From MH13 sp042140245 (lineage in GTDB: Bacteria > Pseudomonadota > Alphaproteobacteria > Rhizobiales > MH13): 64,000 nucleotides of DNA. The position numbers and the translations under genes are program-made. Position 1 is the first letter of the stretch. Each line of letters starts with the position of its first letter. Shown piece after piece: positions 52,337 to 60,150 of the stretch. The DNA is taken from assembly GCF_042140245.1 (NCBI RefSeq), contig NZ_CP159483.1:744001-808000 (forward strand). Direction: 5' to 3'. The notes below the pieces were generated by a model, which was given only the letters and a program-made list of their open reading frames with translations, did no database searches and had not been told where the DNA came from.

Positions 52337-53296
52337 TTAAACCTTCCGCAAGTCCACACGCTCGATCATATGATCTTCACCCTTGGTGAGGACCAAATCG
52401 GCGCGAGCGCGGGTGGGGCGCACGTTGGTGCGTAGGTTTGGCAGGTTGATGCCATTCCAGATATGCGTCGCGGTAGCGATGGCCTCATCGTCTTTCAGCT
52501 TTGAATAGCGGTGAAAGTAGCTTTGTGGGTCGGTAAAGGCCGTTTCACGCAGACGCATGAAACGACGAATGTACCACGTACGCAGCGTATCTTCAGCGGC
52601 ATCGATATAGACTGAAAAGTCAAAGAAATCAGAGACAAAGGGGACGGCTCGGTCTGCCTCAGAAGGAGATGGCTGGCGCGCTTGCAGAACATTGAGGCCT
52701 TCGACGATCAAAATATCAGGCCGATCAACCGAGACCGTTTCGCCAGATTTCACGTCATAGGTAAGGTGTGAATAGATCGGTGCTTCAACATGCTCATGGC
52801 CAGCTTTGACATCTGAGAGGAACGTCAAAAGCGCTTTCACATCATAGCTTTCCGGAAAGCCCTTGCGGTTCATAAGACCTTCAGATTCCAGCACAGCATT
52901 GGGAAGGAGAAACCCGTCGGTGGTGATCAGATCCACCTTCGGCGTGTTGGGCCAGCGGCTGAGAAGAGCTTGAAGCACGCGGCTCGTGGTGGACTTGCCA
53001 ACCGCGACCGAGCCGGCCACGCCGATAACGAAGGGTACTTTGCTGCCGTTGGAGCCCAAAAATCGTCGGGTGGCTTTGAACAGCTGCTGCGTGGCCGCAA
53101 CATACATGGCAAGCAGACGCGAGAGCGGCAGGTAGATCGCCTCAACCTCTTCCATGGAAAGCCGGTCGTTGAGCGAGCGCAGGCGATCAATCTCATCGAC
53201 ACCCAGGACCATCGGCTCACCTTCACGCAGGGCTGCCCACTCATCTCGGGTAAAACTGCGATAGGGAGAAAGATTGGAACGGTTCATCTGATCCAT
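52337..53296 (-). CDS. coaA: Type I pantothenate kinase
   Basis: 319 residues. The P-loop is VIGVAGSVAVGKSTTSRVLQALL (about 93-115). Family segments are YRSFTRDEWAALREGEPM, DLITTDGFLLPNAVLESEGLMNRKGFPESYD, and YSHLTYDVKSGETVSVDRPDILIVEGLNVLQ. It phosphorylates pantothenate, the first step of CoA synthesis. The last gene of the his-coaA operon, as in many rhizobia, 42 bases after hisE. Confidence 0.96.
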   Translation of the reverse strand: MDQMNRSNLSPYRSFTRDEWAALREGEPMVLGVDEIDRLRSLNDRLSMEEVEAIYLPLSRLLAMYVAATQQLFKATRRFLGSNGSKVPFVIGVAGSVAVGKSTTSRVLQALLSRWPNTPKVDLITTDGFLLPNAVLESEGLMNRKGFPESYDVKALLTFLSDVKAGHEHVEAPIYSHLTYDVKSGETVSVDRPDILIVEGLNVLQARQPSPSEADRAVPFVSDFFDFSVYIDAAEDTLRTWYIRRFMRLRETAFTDPQSYFHRYSKLKDDEAIATATHIWNGINLPNLRTNVRPTRARADLVLTKGEDHMIERVDLRKV

Positions 53297-53338
53297 GGCG
53301 ACCGCCTTCTCATGCTTCTTTGCGCCATTTGCGGGCGA

Positions 53339-53659
53339 CTATGCGCCGCGTGAGGCCTTTTCGGCCAGACCGGACTGTCCCGTACGCTGTGCAAGCTCAG
53401 CCAACACATTATCGAGCGGAATCTCTGCAATTCGCAAGACGACCAACAGGTGATAGAGTACATCGGCCGCTTCTTTGGTCAGCTCGTCTTTGTCGCCTTC
53501 CAAAGCGGCGACAATCGATTCAACTGCTTCTTCGCCCAGTTTGCGGGCGGCTTTGGGCATACCGGCTTCAACCAATGAGGCGGTGTAGCTTTGGCTACTT
53601 GGTGCCTTGGCACGCTCAGCCAAAATGGCTTCCAGATCAGAAAGAGAGAAATCGCTCAT
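53339..53659 (-). CDS. hisE: Phosphoribosyl-ATP pyrophosphatase
   Basis: 106 residues, all-helical MazG-like fold. The metal motif is in KLGEEAVESIVAALEGDKDELTKEAADVLYHLLVVL (EExxE..ExxD). It hydrolyses PR-ATP to PR-AMP, step 2 of histidine synthesis. The stand-alone HisE (not fused to HisI) is usual in alphaproteobacteria. It overlaps hisF by four bases. Confidence 0.94.
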   Translation of the reverse strand: MSDFSLSDLEAILAERAKAPSSQSYTASLVEAGMPKAARKLGEEAVESIVAALEGDKDELTKEAADVLYHLLVVLRIAEIPLDNVLAELAQRTGQSGLAEKASRGA

Positions 53660-54432
53660 GCTGGTCTCATCGGAATGCCAGCCTGCATCATGTGGTCTTT
53701 GACCTCACCGATCGAGTAGGTACCGAAGTGGAACACAGACGCGGCCAGGACGGCGGTTGCGTGACCATCGCGCACGCCTTCTACAAAGTGATCCAACGCG
53801 CCAACGCCGCCTGACGCAACAACAGGAACCGAAACAGCATCGGCGATGGCATGGGTAAGCGGTAAATCGAAACCGATCTTGGTGCCGTCACGATCCATGC
53901 TTGTGAGCAGAATTTCGCCTGCGCCCAGTTCCACCACCTCTTTGGCGTATTCCACCGCATCTATGCCCGTCGGCTTGCGCCCTCCATGGGTGAACACTTC
54001 AAACCAGGTTGACCCGTCTTCTCGCGTCGACTGCTTGGCATCAACCGCCACGACGATGCACTGCGAGCCAAACTTTTCAGCGGCGCGGCGCACGAAATCA
54101 CGATCATGCACCGCCGCCGTCATGATCGAGACCTTGTCAGCACCAGCTTTCAGCAAGGCGCGGATATCTTCTAGCGTCCGCACGCCACCGCCAACGGTCA
54201 CCGGCATGAAGCAGTGTTCAGCGGTTTGCCGCACAACATCCAGCAGAATACCGCGATCCTCGTGGCTTGCGGTGATATCGAGAAAGCACAGCTCGTCCGC
54301 ACCGGCGGCATCATAGGCTTGTGCAGCTTCCACCGGATCGCCAGCATCCACCAGATCGACAAAGTTCACGCCCTTGACGACACGACCGTCTTTCACGTCC
54401 AAGCAAGGGATCACACGGGGTTTCAGCGACAT
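53656..54432 (-). CDS. hisF: Imidazole glycerol phosphate synthase, cyclase subunit
   Basis: 258 residues, TIM barrel. Catalytic Asp near the N-terminus in VIPCLDVKDGRVVKGVNF and a second in CIVVAVDAKQ (about 130); phosphate loops are VGGGVRTLEDI and VVASGGVGALDHF. With HisH it converts PRFAR and ammonia to imidazole glycerol phosphate and AICAR. In the operon it is separated from hisA and hisH by ytoQ and a small membrane gene. Confidence 0.97.
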   Translation of the reverse strand: MSLKPRVIPCLDVKDGRVVKGVNFVDLVDAGDPVEAAQAYDAAGADELCFLDITASHEDRGILLDVVRQTAEHCFMPVTVGGGVRTLEDIRALLKAGADKVSIMTAAVHDRDFVRRAAEKFGSQCIVVAVDAKQSTREDGSTWFEVFTHGGRKPTGIDAVEYAKEVVELGAGEILLTSMDRDGTKIGFDLPLTHAIADAVSVPVVASGGVGALDHFVEGVRDGHATAVLAASVFHFGTYSIGEVKDHMMQAGIPMRPA

Positions 54433-54438
54433 CAGACG

Positions 54439-54921
54439 TTACTCAGCTGCTTGAGCAGCGGTCGCGCCTGGCAATGATCCATTGATCACATAGGCCAAAA
54501 TCTCAGCCACTTGGCGCGGTTCACGGGCGACAGCCAAGGCAGCGGCATCAACTTCTTTCAGCGCATGGTCATGCTCTGGGCGTTGCAGAACAATCATCGG
54601 CTTGCCCAGCGCGGATGCAACACCCGCGTCAAACGCCGCGTTCCATTGACGGTACTTCTCGCCAAACCGCACCACCACGATGTCCGCGTCACCGATCAGC
54701 GTGCGGGTGCGGATGCCATTCATCATAGCACCTTTATGGTCGTGCCAATACTTGTCCGCTTCGGCCCCAAGAATCGCAACACCGCAATCATCGCTGGCCT
54801 CGTGGTTTGTGACCGGAGCTGAAAACTGCACGGGCAAACCAGCGGCTGTCGTTGCGCGTTCAATATCTTCGCGCCATTCGGTGTGAATTTCGCCAGACAG
54901 GTAAACATTCCACGTTTTCAT
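54439..54921 (-). CDS. ytoQ: YtoQ family protein
   Basis: 160 residues, soluble. The opening KTWNVYLSGEIHTEWREDIERA and the segment LIGDADIVVVRFGEKYRQWNAAFDAGVASALGKPMIVL (about 76-113) define the YtoQ family, whose fold resembles nucleoside deoxyribosyltransferase/TIR-like Rossmann proteins. No activity is established. It is inside the his operon, six bases before hisF, an unusual but in my knowledge recurrent rhizobial location. Confidence 0.82.
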   Translation of the reverse strand: MKTWNVYLSGEIHTEWREDIERATTAAGLPVQFSAPVTNHEASDDCGVAILGAEADKYWHDHKGAMMNGIRTRTLIGDADIVVVRFGEKYRQWNAAFDAGVASALGKPMIVLQRPEHDHALKEVDAAALAVAREPRQVAEILAYVINGSLPGATAAQAAE

Positions 54922-54955
54922 CGAGATATCCTCTGCAGATGCAGGTTGCGTTGGG

Positions 54956-55285
54956 CTAAGCGCCGCGCTTTTTCATAATCGTGTAAGTGATCGCAAGCCC
55001 AACCAGCGTGGCGATCGCTAAGGGCACCGTCAGGATGGCCCAGTTGATCATGCTCATCAGCGAAGCCGAAAAGCTTTCAAGAAACGCGTTGGGCCGCGTG
55101 CAGTCGCTCAAATTGGGCATATCAACGGTGCAGCCAAGCAGGATAGCAATCAGCTCGCCGACAAGAGCGCCAACGAGCGGAAAAAGGCCTATCACCAGCA
55201 CCAGGCCAATCGACCAGCGCCAGGCCCAGCGTTTTGCTTCAGCCTCGCTTAGCCGCTCTTTGGAGCCCCTTCGAAAACCCATCAC
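54956..55285 (-). CDS. Small two-TM membrane protein in the his operon
   Basis: 109 residues, not recognised. A basic N-terminus (FRRGSKERLSEAEAKRWAWRW) is followed by membrane segment 1 (about 25-50). A loop with a Cys pair (GCTVDMPNLSDC) comes next, then membrane segment 2 (about 72-100) and a basic end (MKKRGA). The Cys-bearing loop should face the periplasm. Its start overlaps the hisA stop by four bases, so it is translationally coupled to hisA. Confidence 0.72.
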   Translation of the reverse strand: MMGFRRGSKERLSEAEAKRWAWRWSIGLVLVIGLFPLVGALVGELIAILLGCTVDMPNLSDCTRPNAFLESFSASLMSMINWAILTVPLAIATLVGLAITYTIMKKRGA

Positions 55286-56010
55286 TTGCCCTTCAGGATT
55301 GCCAGCGCCTCGGCCGGATCAATACGCCCATCATAGAGCGCGCGTCCGGAAATAGCACCTTCTAGGATCGCAGCATCAGGCTGGATCATCCGGGTGATGT
55401 CATCCAACGATGCTAAACCACCGGAGGCAATCACTGGAATAGAAACAGCTTTGGCCAAATCAATCGTGGAGCCCCAATTGATACCCGTGAGCACGCCATC
55501 ACGATCAATATCGGTATAAACGATAGCGGCGACACCGGCGTCCTCAAAGGCTTTGGCAAGGTCCACCGCCAACATATCGGAGGTCTCTGCCCAGCCTTCA
55601 ACGGCCACCTTTCCACCACGAGCATCAATGCCAACAACGATTTTACCGGGATGGCGCTTTGCAGCCTCGCGTACCAGCTCTGGATCACGCACAGCGATGG
55701 TGCCAAGGATCACGCGGGCAATGCCTTTGTCGAGCCAAGCGTCTATGGCGGCATGATCGCGAATGCCTCCGCCCAGCTGCACCGGCATGGTGACATTGGC
55801 AAGAATGGTATCGACCGCAGCGCTGTTTTGGCTGGATCCGGCAAAGGCACCATTGAGGTCTACAACGTGCAGATGGGAAAACCCCATCGCTTCGAAGTCA
55901 GCGGCCTGTGCACCCGGATCGGTGTTGTAGATGGTGGCCTGATCCATCTCGCCTTTTTTGAGGCGAACGCAGACACCGTCTTTCAAGTCAATGGCGGGAA
56001 AAAGGATCAT
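55282..56010 (-). CDS. hisA: ProFAR isomerase HisA
   Basis: 242 residues from the ATG of ILFPAIDLKDGVCVRL; the frame is open 90 bases further but the family starts here. TIM barrel with catalytic Asp8 and Asp in VYTDIDRDGVLTG (about 130). Phosphate loops are QLGGGIRDHAAI and VIASGGLASLDDI. It isomerises ProFAR to PRFAR, step 4 of histidine synthesis. Confidence 0.96.
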   Translation of the reverse strand: MILFPAIDLKDGVCVRLKKGEMDQATIYNTDPGAQAADFEAMGFSHLHVVDLNGAFAGSSQNSAAVDTILANVTMPVQLGGGIRDHAAIDAWLDKGIARVILGTIAVRDPELVREAAKRHPGKIVVGIDARGGKVAVEGWAETSDMLAVDLAKAFEDAGVAAIVYTDIDRDGVLTGINWGSTIDLAKAVSIPVIASGGLASLDDITRMIQPDAAILEGAISGRALYDGRIDPAEALAILKGK

Positions 56011-56020
56011 TGCGCGCCCT

Positions 56021-56677
56021 TCACGGTTTCCACCGCAAGAAATTGCCAATAAGGGCCAGGCCGAGCGTCTGGCTCTTCTCGGGGTGGAACTGTGTGCCAA
56101 CTAGGTTGTCGCGACCGACAATGGCCGTGACGGGCCCACCATAGTCGGCTCGCGCGATAACATCGCTCTCATTGGCCGTTTGTAGATGGTAGGAGTGCAC
56201 GAAGTAAGCGTGCAGGCCATTCTCTCCCGTGGCGATGCCATCCAAAATCGGATGATCGCTGAGGGTTTCCAGCACATTCCAGCCCATGTGCGGGATTTTC
56301 AGCGTCGGGTCTTTCGGCTCGATGGCAACGACATCCCCAGAGATCCAATCAAACCCCTGCGTTGTGCCGTGCTCCAATCCGCGCGTCGCCATGAGCTGCA
56401 TGCCGACGCAGATCCCGAGAAACGGAACGCCGCGCTGCGTAACCGCGTGAAACAGAGCATCGCGCATGCCGGCGACAGCCGAAAGGCCCGCTGCACAATC
56501 AGCAAACGCGCCGACGCCTGGCAAAACGACACGGTCAGCGGCGCGCACAAGGTCAGGATCAGCGGTCACATGTACGTCTGCCGACAGACCTTGTTCGCGG
56601 ATAACACGCTCAAAGGCTTTGCTGGCCGAGCGCAAATTGCCCGAGCCATAGTCGATGATGGCAATCGATTCGCTCAT
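56021..56677 (-). CDS. hisH: Imidazole glycerol phosphate synthase, glutamine amidotransferase subunit
   Basis: 218 residues, class I glutamine amidotransferase. The nucleophile Cys is in PFLGICVGMQLMATRG, with His-Glu in GTQFHPEKSQTLG near the C-terminus. The start SESIAIIDYGSGNLRSASKAFE is family-typical. It supplies ammonia to HisF. Confidence 0.96.
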   Translation of the reverse strand: MSESIAIIDYGSGNLRSASKAFERVIREQGLSADVHVTADPDLVRAADRVVLPGVGAFADCAAGLSAVAGMRDALFHAVTQRGVPFLGICVGMQLMATRGLEHGTTQGFDWISGDVVAIEPKDPTLKIPHMGWNVLETLSDHPILDGIATGENGLHAYFVHSYHLQTANESDVIARADYGGPVTAIVGRDNLVGTQFHPEKSQTLGLALIGNFLRWKP

Positions 56678-56688
56678 GAAACAGTTCG

Positions 56689-57168
56689 TTAGCTAGAGAA
56701 ACCTGGAAGAGCAGGGGGTGCAGCGCTGGAAGGCCGATGCAGTGGTCCGCGTGAAGGTCGCGGGCGATCAACAGGCTCGATTGCATCGCGATCAGCCAGC
56801 CATTGAGCGAAAAACATATGCTCTGCTTCATTGCGGTTGCGCGCTTCAAGCACAGCAATCTCTCGAAAGCCCTTGGCTGCCATGCTTTCCAGCCGCAATT
56901 GTCCTGCTTCAACCATCACGATGATCGCAACTGCAACCGACAGTCCTGTCGTGACCAATTCCGGTACGGCCAAGCTGAGCAGTTGGATGGCGACAACCAC
57001 GATCACGTAGGCAAGCAGTACCCACCAAAGGCGGCGAACAATCATCCAAATAAGCGGCACGAACAATGCAGCCAACGACCAGCCATGGCGCACGAACACC
57101 AGGCTTTGGGCATCTTCTTCCAGGGTGCCGGCCATCCTAGGCGGCGCAAAGACAGAATAGGTTCGCAT
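56689..57168 (-). CDS. DUF2628 family membrane protein
   Basis: 159 residues. The start RTYSVFAPP is the usual DUF2628 opening. After FVRHGWSLAALFVPLIWMIVRRLWW come two or three hydrophobic segments (about 30-90), then a soluble C-terminal region (GFREIAVLEARNRNEAEHMFFAQWL) and a Pro/Ser-rich tail. Function unknown. It lies between hisB (stop directly adjacent to this start) and hisH, a placement I know from rhizobia. Confidence 0.82.
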   Translation of the reverse strand: MRTYSVFAPPRMAGTLEEDAQSLVFVRHGWSLAALFVPLIWMIVRRLWWVLLAYVIVVVAIQLLSLAVPELVTTGLSVAVAIIVMVEAGQLRLESMAAKGFREIAVLEARNRNEAEHMFFAQWLADRDAIEPVDRPRPSRGPLHRPSSAAPPALPGFSS

Positions 57169-57768
57169 CTAGAGCGCTCCCTTTGTCGTCGGCAAATCAC
57201 CTGCAACGCGCGGATCAACAGCCAGCGCATCGCGCAACGCCCGAGCGACAGCTTTGAAAATGCTTTCGGCGATATGATGGCTGTTGGCGCCATAGACGCT
57301 TTCAACGTGCAAAGTGATGCCAGCGTTCATGGCGAAAGCTTGGAAGAACTCTCGAACCAGTTCGGTGTCGAACGTACCGATTTTCTCTGCTGTGAACTCA
57401 ACTCGCCAGACCAGGAAGGGTCGGCCGGACACATCAATGGCGGCACGTGACAGCGTTTCATCCATTGGCAGATCTGCAGAGGCGTAGCGGCGGATGCCAC
57501 GCTTGTCGCCCAGCGCATCGTTCAATGCCTGGCCAAGCGTGATGCCAACATCTTCCACCAAGTGGTGGTCATCGATGTGGATGTCACCGGTCGCTTCGAC
57601 GGTGATATCGATCAGCGAATGCTTGGCCAATTGATCAAGCATATGTGTGAAGAACCCGGCCCCATTGAGCGTGATCTGCGATGCGCCGGTCCCATCAAGG
57701 TTCACCGTCGCTTTGACAGACGTCTCATTGGTGGTGCGCTCAAGCGTGGCTGTGCGAGGCATGGTCAA
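57169..57768 (-). CDS. hisB: Imidazoleglycerol-phosphate dehydratase
   Basis: 199 residues, a monofunctional dehydratase. Metal-binding His motifs are GFFTHMLDQLAKHS, DDHHLVEDVGITLGQAL and ANSHHIAESIFKAVARALRDAL. It converts imidazole glycerol phosphate to imidazole acetol phosphate, step 6 of the pathway. First gene of the leftward his operon and divergent from hslV. Confidence 0.97.
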   Translation of the reverse strand: MTMPRTATLERTTNETSVKATVNLDGTGASQITLNGAGFFTHMLDQLAKHSLIDITVEATGDIHIDDHHLVEDVGITLGQALNDALGDKRGIRRYASADLPMDETLSRAAIDVSGRPFLVWRVEFTAEKIGTFDTELVREFFQAFAMNAGITLHVESVYGANSHHIAESIFKAVARALRDALAVDPRVAGDLPTTKGAL

Positions 57769-57868
57769 TCTTATCTCATCACTGGAAGATGCTTCCCTCT
57801 AACAGGCTGGGCGCTACGATCCAAGCGCCGAACTGTCGCCTGGTGAACACCAAAGACCCAGCCATTGC

Positions 57869-57896
57869 TTTGCAATCGGCACGCGGACGCTTACAT
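57869..57896 (+). promoter_or_regulatory. Possible heat-shock-type promoter of hslV
   Basis: TTTG (57869-57872), 17 bases, then CTTACAT (57890-57896). This differs at two positions from the alphaproteobacterial RpoH pattern CTTG-N17/18-CYTATNT. Its location in the hisB/hslV divergent gap would place the transcription start shortly before the hslV ATG chosen here. Confidence 0.3.
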
Positions 57897-57933
57897 GCGC
57901 AAAAAGACAACTTTTGAAAGCGAAGATATTCTC

Positions 57934-58494
57934 ATGCATTCATCCGATAATGCTCTGCCTTCAATGCACGCAACCACCATCGTTACTGTCCGTAAGGGCG
58001 GCAAAGTTGTGGTTGCAGGTGATGGGCAGGTTTCCCTTGGCCAAACCGTGATCAAGGGCAATGCCCGCAAAGTCCGCCGTCTGGCCAGCGGTGATGTTAT
58101 CGGCGGTTTCGCCGGTGCCACCGCCGATGCCTTCACTCTGTTCGAGCGGCTTGAAGCCAAGCTTGAACAGTATCCCGGCCAGCTGAAACGTGCTTCGGTT
58201 GAGCTTGCTAAAGACTGGCGCACAGATCGCTATCTGCGCCGCCTTGAGGCCATGATGATCGTTGCTGACAAGGATGAGAGCCTGATTTTAACCGGCACAG
58301 GCGACGTGCTGGAGCCAGAAGATGGCATCATGTCCATCGGATCAGGCGGCAACTACGCTTTGGCGGCGGCACGCGCGCTGGCTGACAGCGATCATGACGC
58401 CGAAGAAGTGGCACGGCGGGCACTTAAGATCGCAGGTGATATTTGCGTTTACACCAACCACAATGTGGTGCTGGAGTGCATCGACGAAGCCTAG
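57934..58494 (+). CDS. hslV: ATP-dependent protease subunit HslV
   Basis: 186 residues as called. The catalytic Thr is the first Thr of TTIVTVRKGGKVVVAGDGQVSLGQTV, preceded here by a 13-residue propeptide-like segment (HSSDNALPSMHA), so processing beyond Met removal is needed. GNARKVRRLASGDVIGGFAGATADAF is conserved. HslV forms a double hexamer threaded by HslU. Alternative starts exist upstream (57895) and just before HATTIV (57964). Two accessory genes separate it from hslU. Confidence 0.93.
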   Translation: MHSSDNALPSMHATTIVTVRKGGKVVVAGDGQVSLGQTVIKGNARKVRRLASGDVIGGFAGATADAFTLFERLEAKLEQYPGQLKRASVELAKDWRTDRYLRRLEAMMIVADKDESLILTGTGDVLEPEDGIMSIGSGGNYALAAARALADSDHDAEEVARRALKIAGDICVYTNHNVVLECIDEA

Positions 58495-58495
58495 G

Positions 58496-59611
58496 ATGAC
58501 GGCCATGGCTATGCCACCCCCCATGCCACAAACGCATGACCGTATCAGCGCTGGTGTGGATGCGGGCATCATTACCCCTGACCAAGCGCTGGCATTGCGG
58601 CAGCTTCCTTTGGATTCGGGGCCGGAACGCTTCTCCACGGTTTCAACCCGCGATGAGCCCTTCGCGCTGTTTCGTGGCTTCCGCGACGTTTTTCTCGCAC
58701 TTGGTCTCATCGTGCTCGCCATCGGATTGGGCGGAGTGGCCGGCGAAGTTTTTGGCCTTCGGTTTGATTTGCGCATTGGTTGGGACGATGTGGCGATGGC
58801 GGCCGTTTTGGCTCTCATCGCATGGGCGGTCGCTGAGTGGGTAACCCGAAGGCTCCGCATGCCGTTGGCCAGTCTGATTTTGGCCGTCGCGTTCAGTGGG
58901 GCGTTCATGGCGATGCTCGCTGCCGCCATAGAGCGCAGCCAAGTGATCCCGACATCGGTTGTTGCATTGGATACGCTAGCACCGGCGTTGTTTGCCCTTG
59001 GCGGATTGTTGTTTTACGCTCGGTTTCGCTTGCCCGCAGCTCTGTTTCTTGTGGCCGCGGGACTAACGCTCAACGTCTTCCAGATCATCAGCAGCGCTAT
59101 GCTGGGTGCACCAAACGCGCTGGCCTTGCAGATTTTTGCTGGCGCGAGCGGCTTCGTGATTTTTTGCGCAGCCCTTATCTACGAGTTGAAGGATCCCACG
59201 CGGTCAACTCGACTGGCAGAAAACGCATTTTGGCTCCATCTGATCGCAGCGCCCTTAATCGTGTTCGCATTGACGGGCGGGCTGAATGAGGCGGCCATCC
59301 AGTCGACATCTTCTGCGGTTTGGATGTTTGCCATCGTATTCTTTCTTGGCTTGGTGGCACTGATGATCGACCGCCGGGCGTTTATTGTCGCTGCGCTGCT
59401 TTATCTGGCCGGAGCCATTGCCTACACAATCAGCCAATCAGGGATGCCTGCCAACGTTCAGTTTGCCGTGACAGCTCTTTTGCTGGGCCTCTTTGTGGTT
59501 GGCCTTGCCCTTGGATGGCAACCTCTTCGCAGGGCCTTTTTGGCCATGTTGCCCAACGGTTTGTCGTCGCGCCTGCCCAATCCCGCTGGTCCGGATACCT
59601 TGGGCGGCTAG
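58496..59611 (+). CDS. DUF2157-like polytopic membrane protein
   Basis: 371 residues. A cytosolic N-terminal helix pair (RISAGVDAGIITPDQALALRQL) is typical of DUF2157-type proteins and is followed by about eleven hydrophobic segments (about 65-345). The protein ends in a short polar tail. Function unknown. The ATG lies one base after the hslV stop; other ATGs follow within 15 bases. It is part of the hslV..hslU operon. Confidence 0.75.
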   Translation: MTAMAMPPPMPQTHDRISAGVDAGIITPDQALALRQLPLDSGPERFSTVSTRDEPFALFRGFRDVFLALGLIVLAIGLGGVAGEVFGLRFDLRIGWDDVAMAAVLALIAWAVAEWVTRRLRMPLASLILAVAFSGAFMAMLAAAIERSQVIPTSVVALDTLAPALFALGGLLFYARFRLPAALFLVAAGLTLNVFQIISSAMLGAPNALALQIFAGASGFVIFCAALIYELKDPTRSTRLAENAFWLHLIAAPLIVFALTGGLNEAAIQSTSSAVWMFAIVFFLGLVALMIDRRAFIVAALLYLAGAIAYTISQSGMPANVQFAVTALLLGLFVVGLALGWQPLRRAFLAMLPNGLSSRLPNPAGPDTLGG

Positions 59612-59614
59612 GTC

Positions 59615-60127
59615 ATGAAGTTTCGATTCGTTTCCGTAACAGCTGACGATACACCCATGCTGCGCAACTGGCTGAGCACGCCAAGTTCACGCGAATGGTG
59701 GGGTGATCCTGACCATGAGATCGGGTTGATCTTTGACGGTGAAAAAACCGGCGAATCGAGCGGCTACATAGTTCACGGTGACGATGGACCATTCGGCTAC
59801 ATTCAATCTTGGCCATGCGAGAAGCAGCCAGCCGAGGCCATCAAAGACGAACCCTGGGTCGCCAAACAGTCTGTCGGAACTTTAGGGGTTGATATCACCA
59901 TCGGTCGACCCGATCTGCTTGGGAAAGGACTTGGGACCGAAGTGGTGCGGCAGTTCTGCCAGAAGCTCTTCGCCGAAGGAGCGCCACGCCTCATCATCGA
60001 TCCCGATGCCAAAAACTTACGCGCCGTGCGCGCCTACGAAAAGGCGGGCTTCTCCCGTTTCGACCAATACACCAACGCGGATGGCTCCATCACGCTGCTG
60101 ATGGAGATGTTTCCGCCGCAACCCTAA
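59615..60127 (+). CDS. AAC(6')-like GNAT acetyltransferase
   Basis: 170 residues. It resembles aminoglycoside 6'-N-acetyltransferases of the AAC(6')-Ib group and siderophore-type N-acetyltransferases: LRNWLSTPSSREWWGD, FGYIQSW, GTLGVDITIG, the CoA loop LLGKGLGTEVVRQF (about 102-115), and IIDPDAKNLRAVRAYEKAGF. The natural substrate of this chromosomal copy is unknown; drug resistance is not implied. It lies three bases after the membrane protein and just before hslU. Confidence 0.8.
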   Translation: MKFRFVSVTADDTPMLRNWLSTPSSREWWGDPDHEIGLIFDGEKTGESSGYIVHGDDGPFGYIQSWPCEKQPAEAIKDEPWVAKQSVGTLGVDITIGRPDLLGKGLGTEVVRQFCQKLFAEGAPRLIIDPDAKNLRAVRAYEKAGFSRFDQYTNADGSITLLMEMFPPQP

Positions 60128-60150
60128 CCTTTTTTGGACACACCCTTTTT

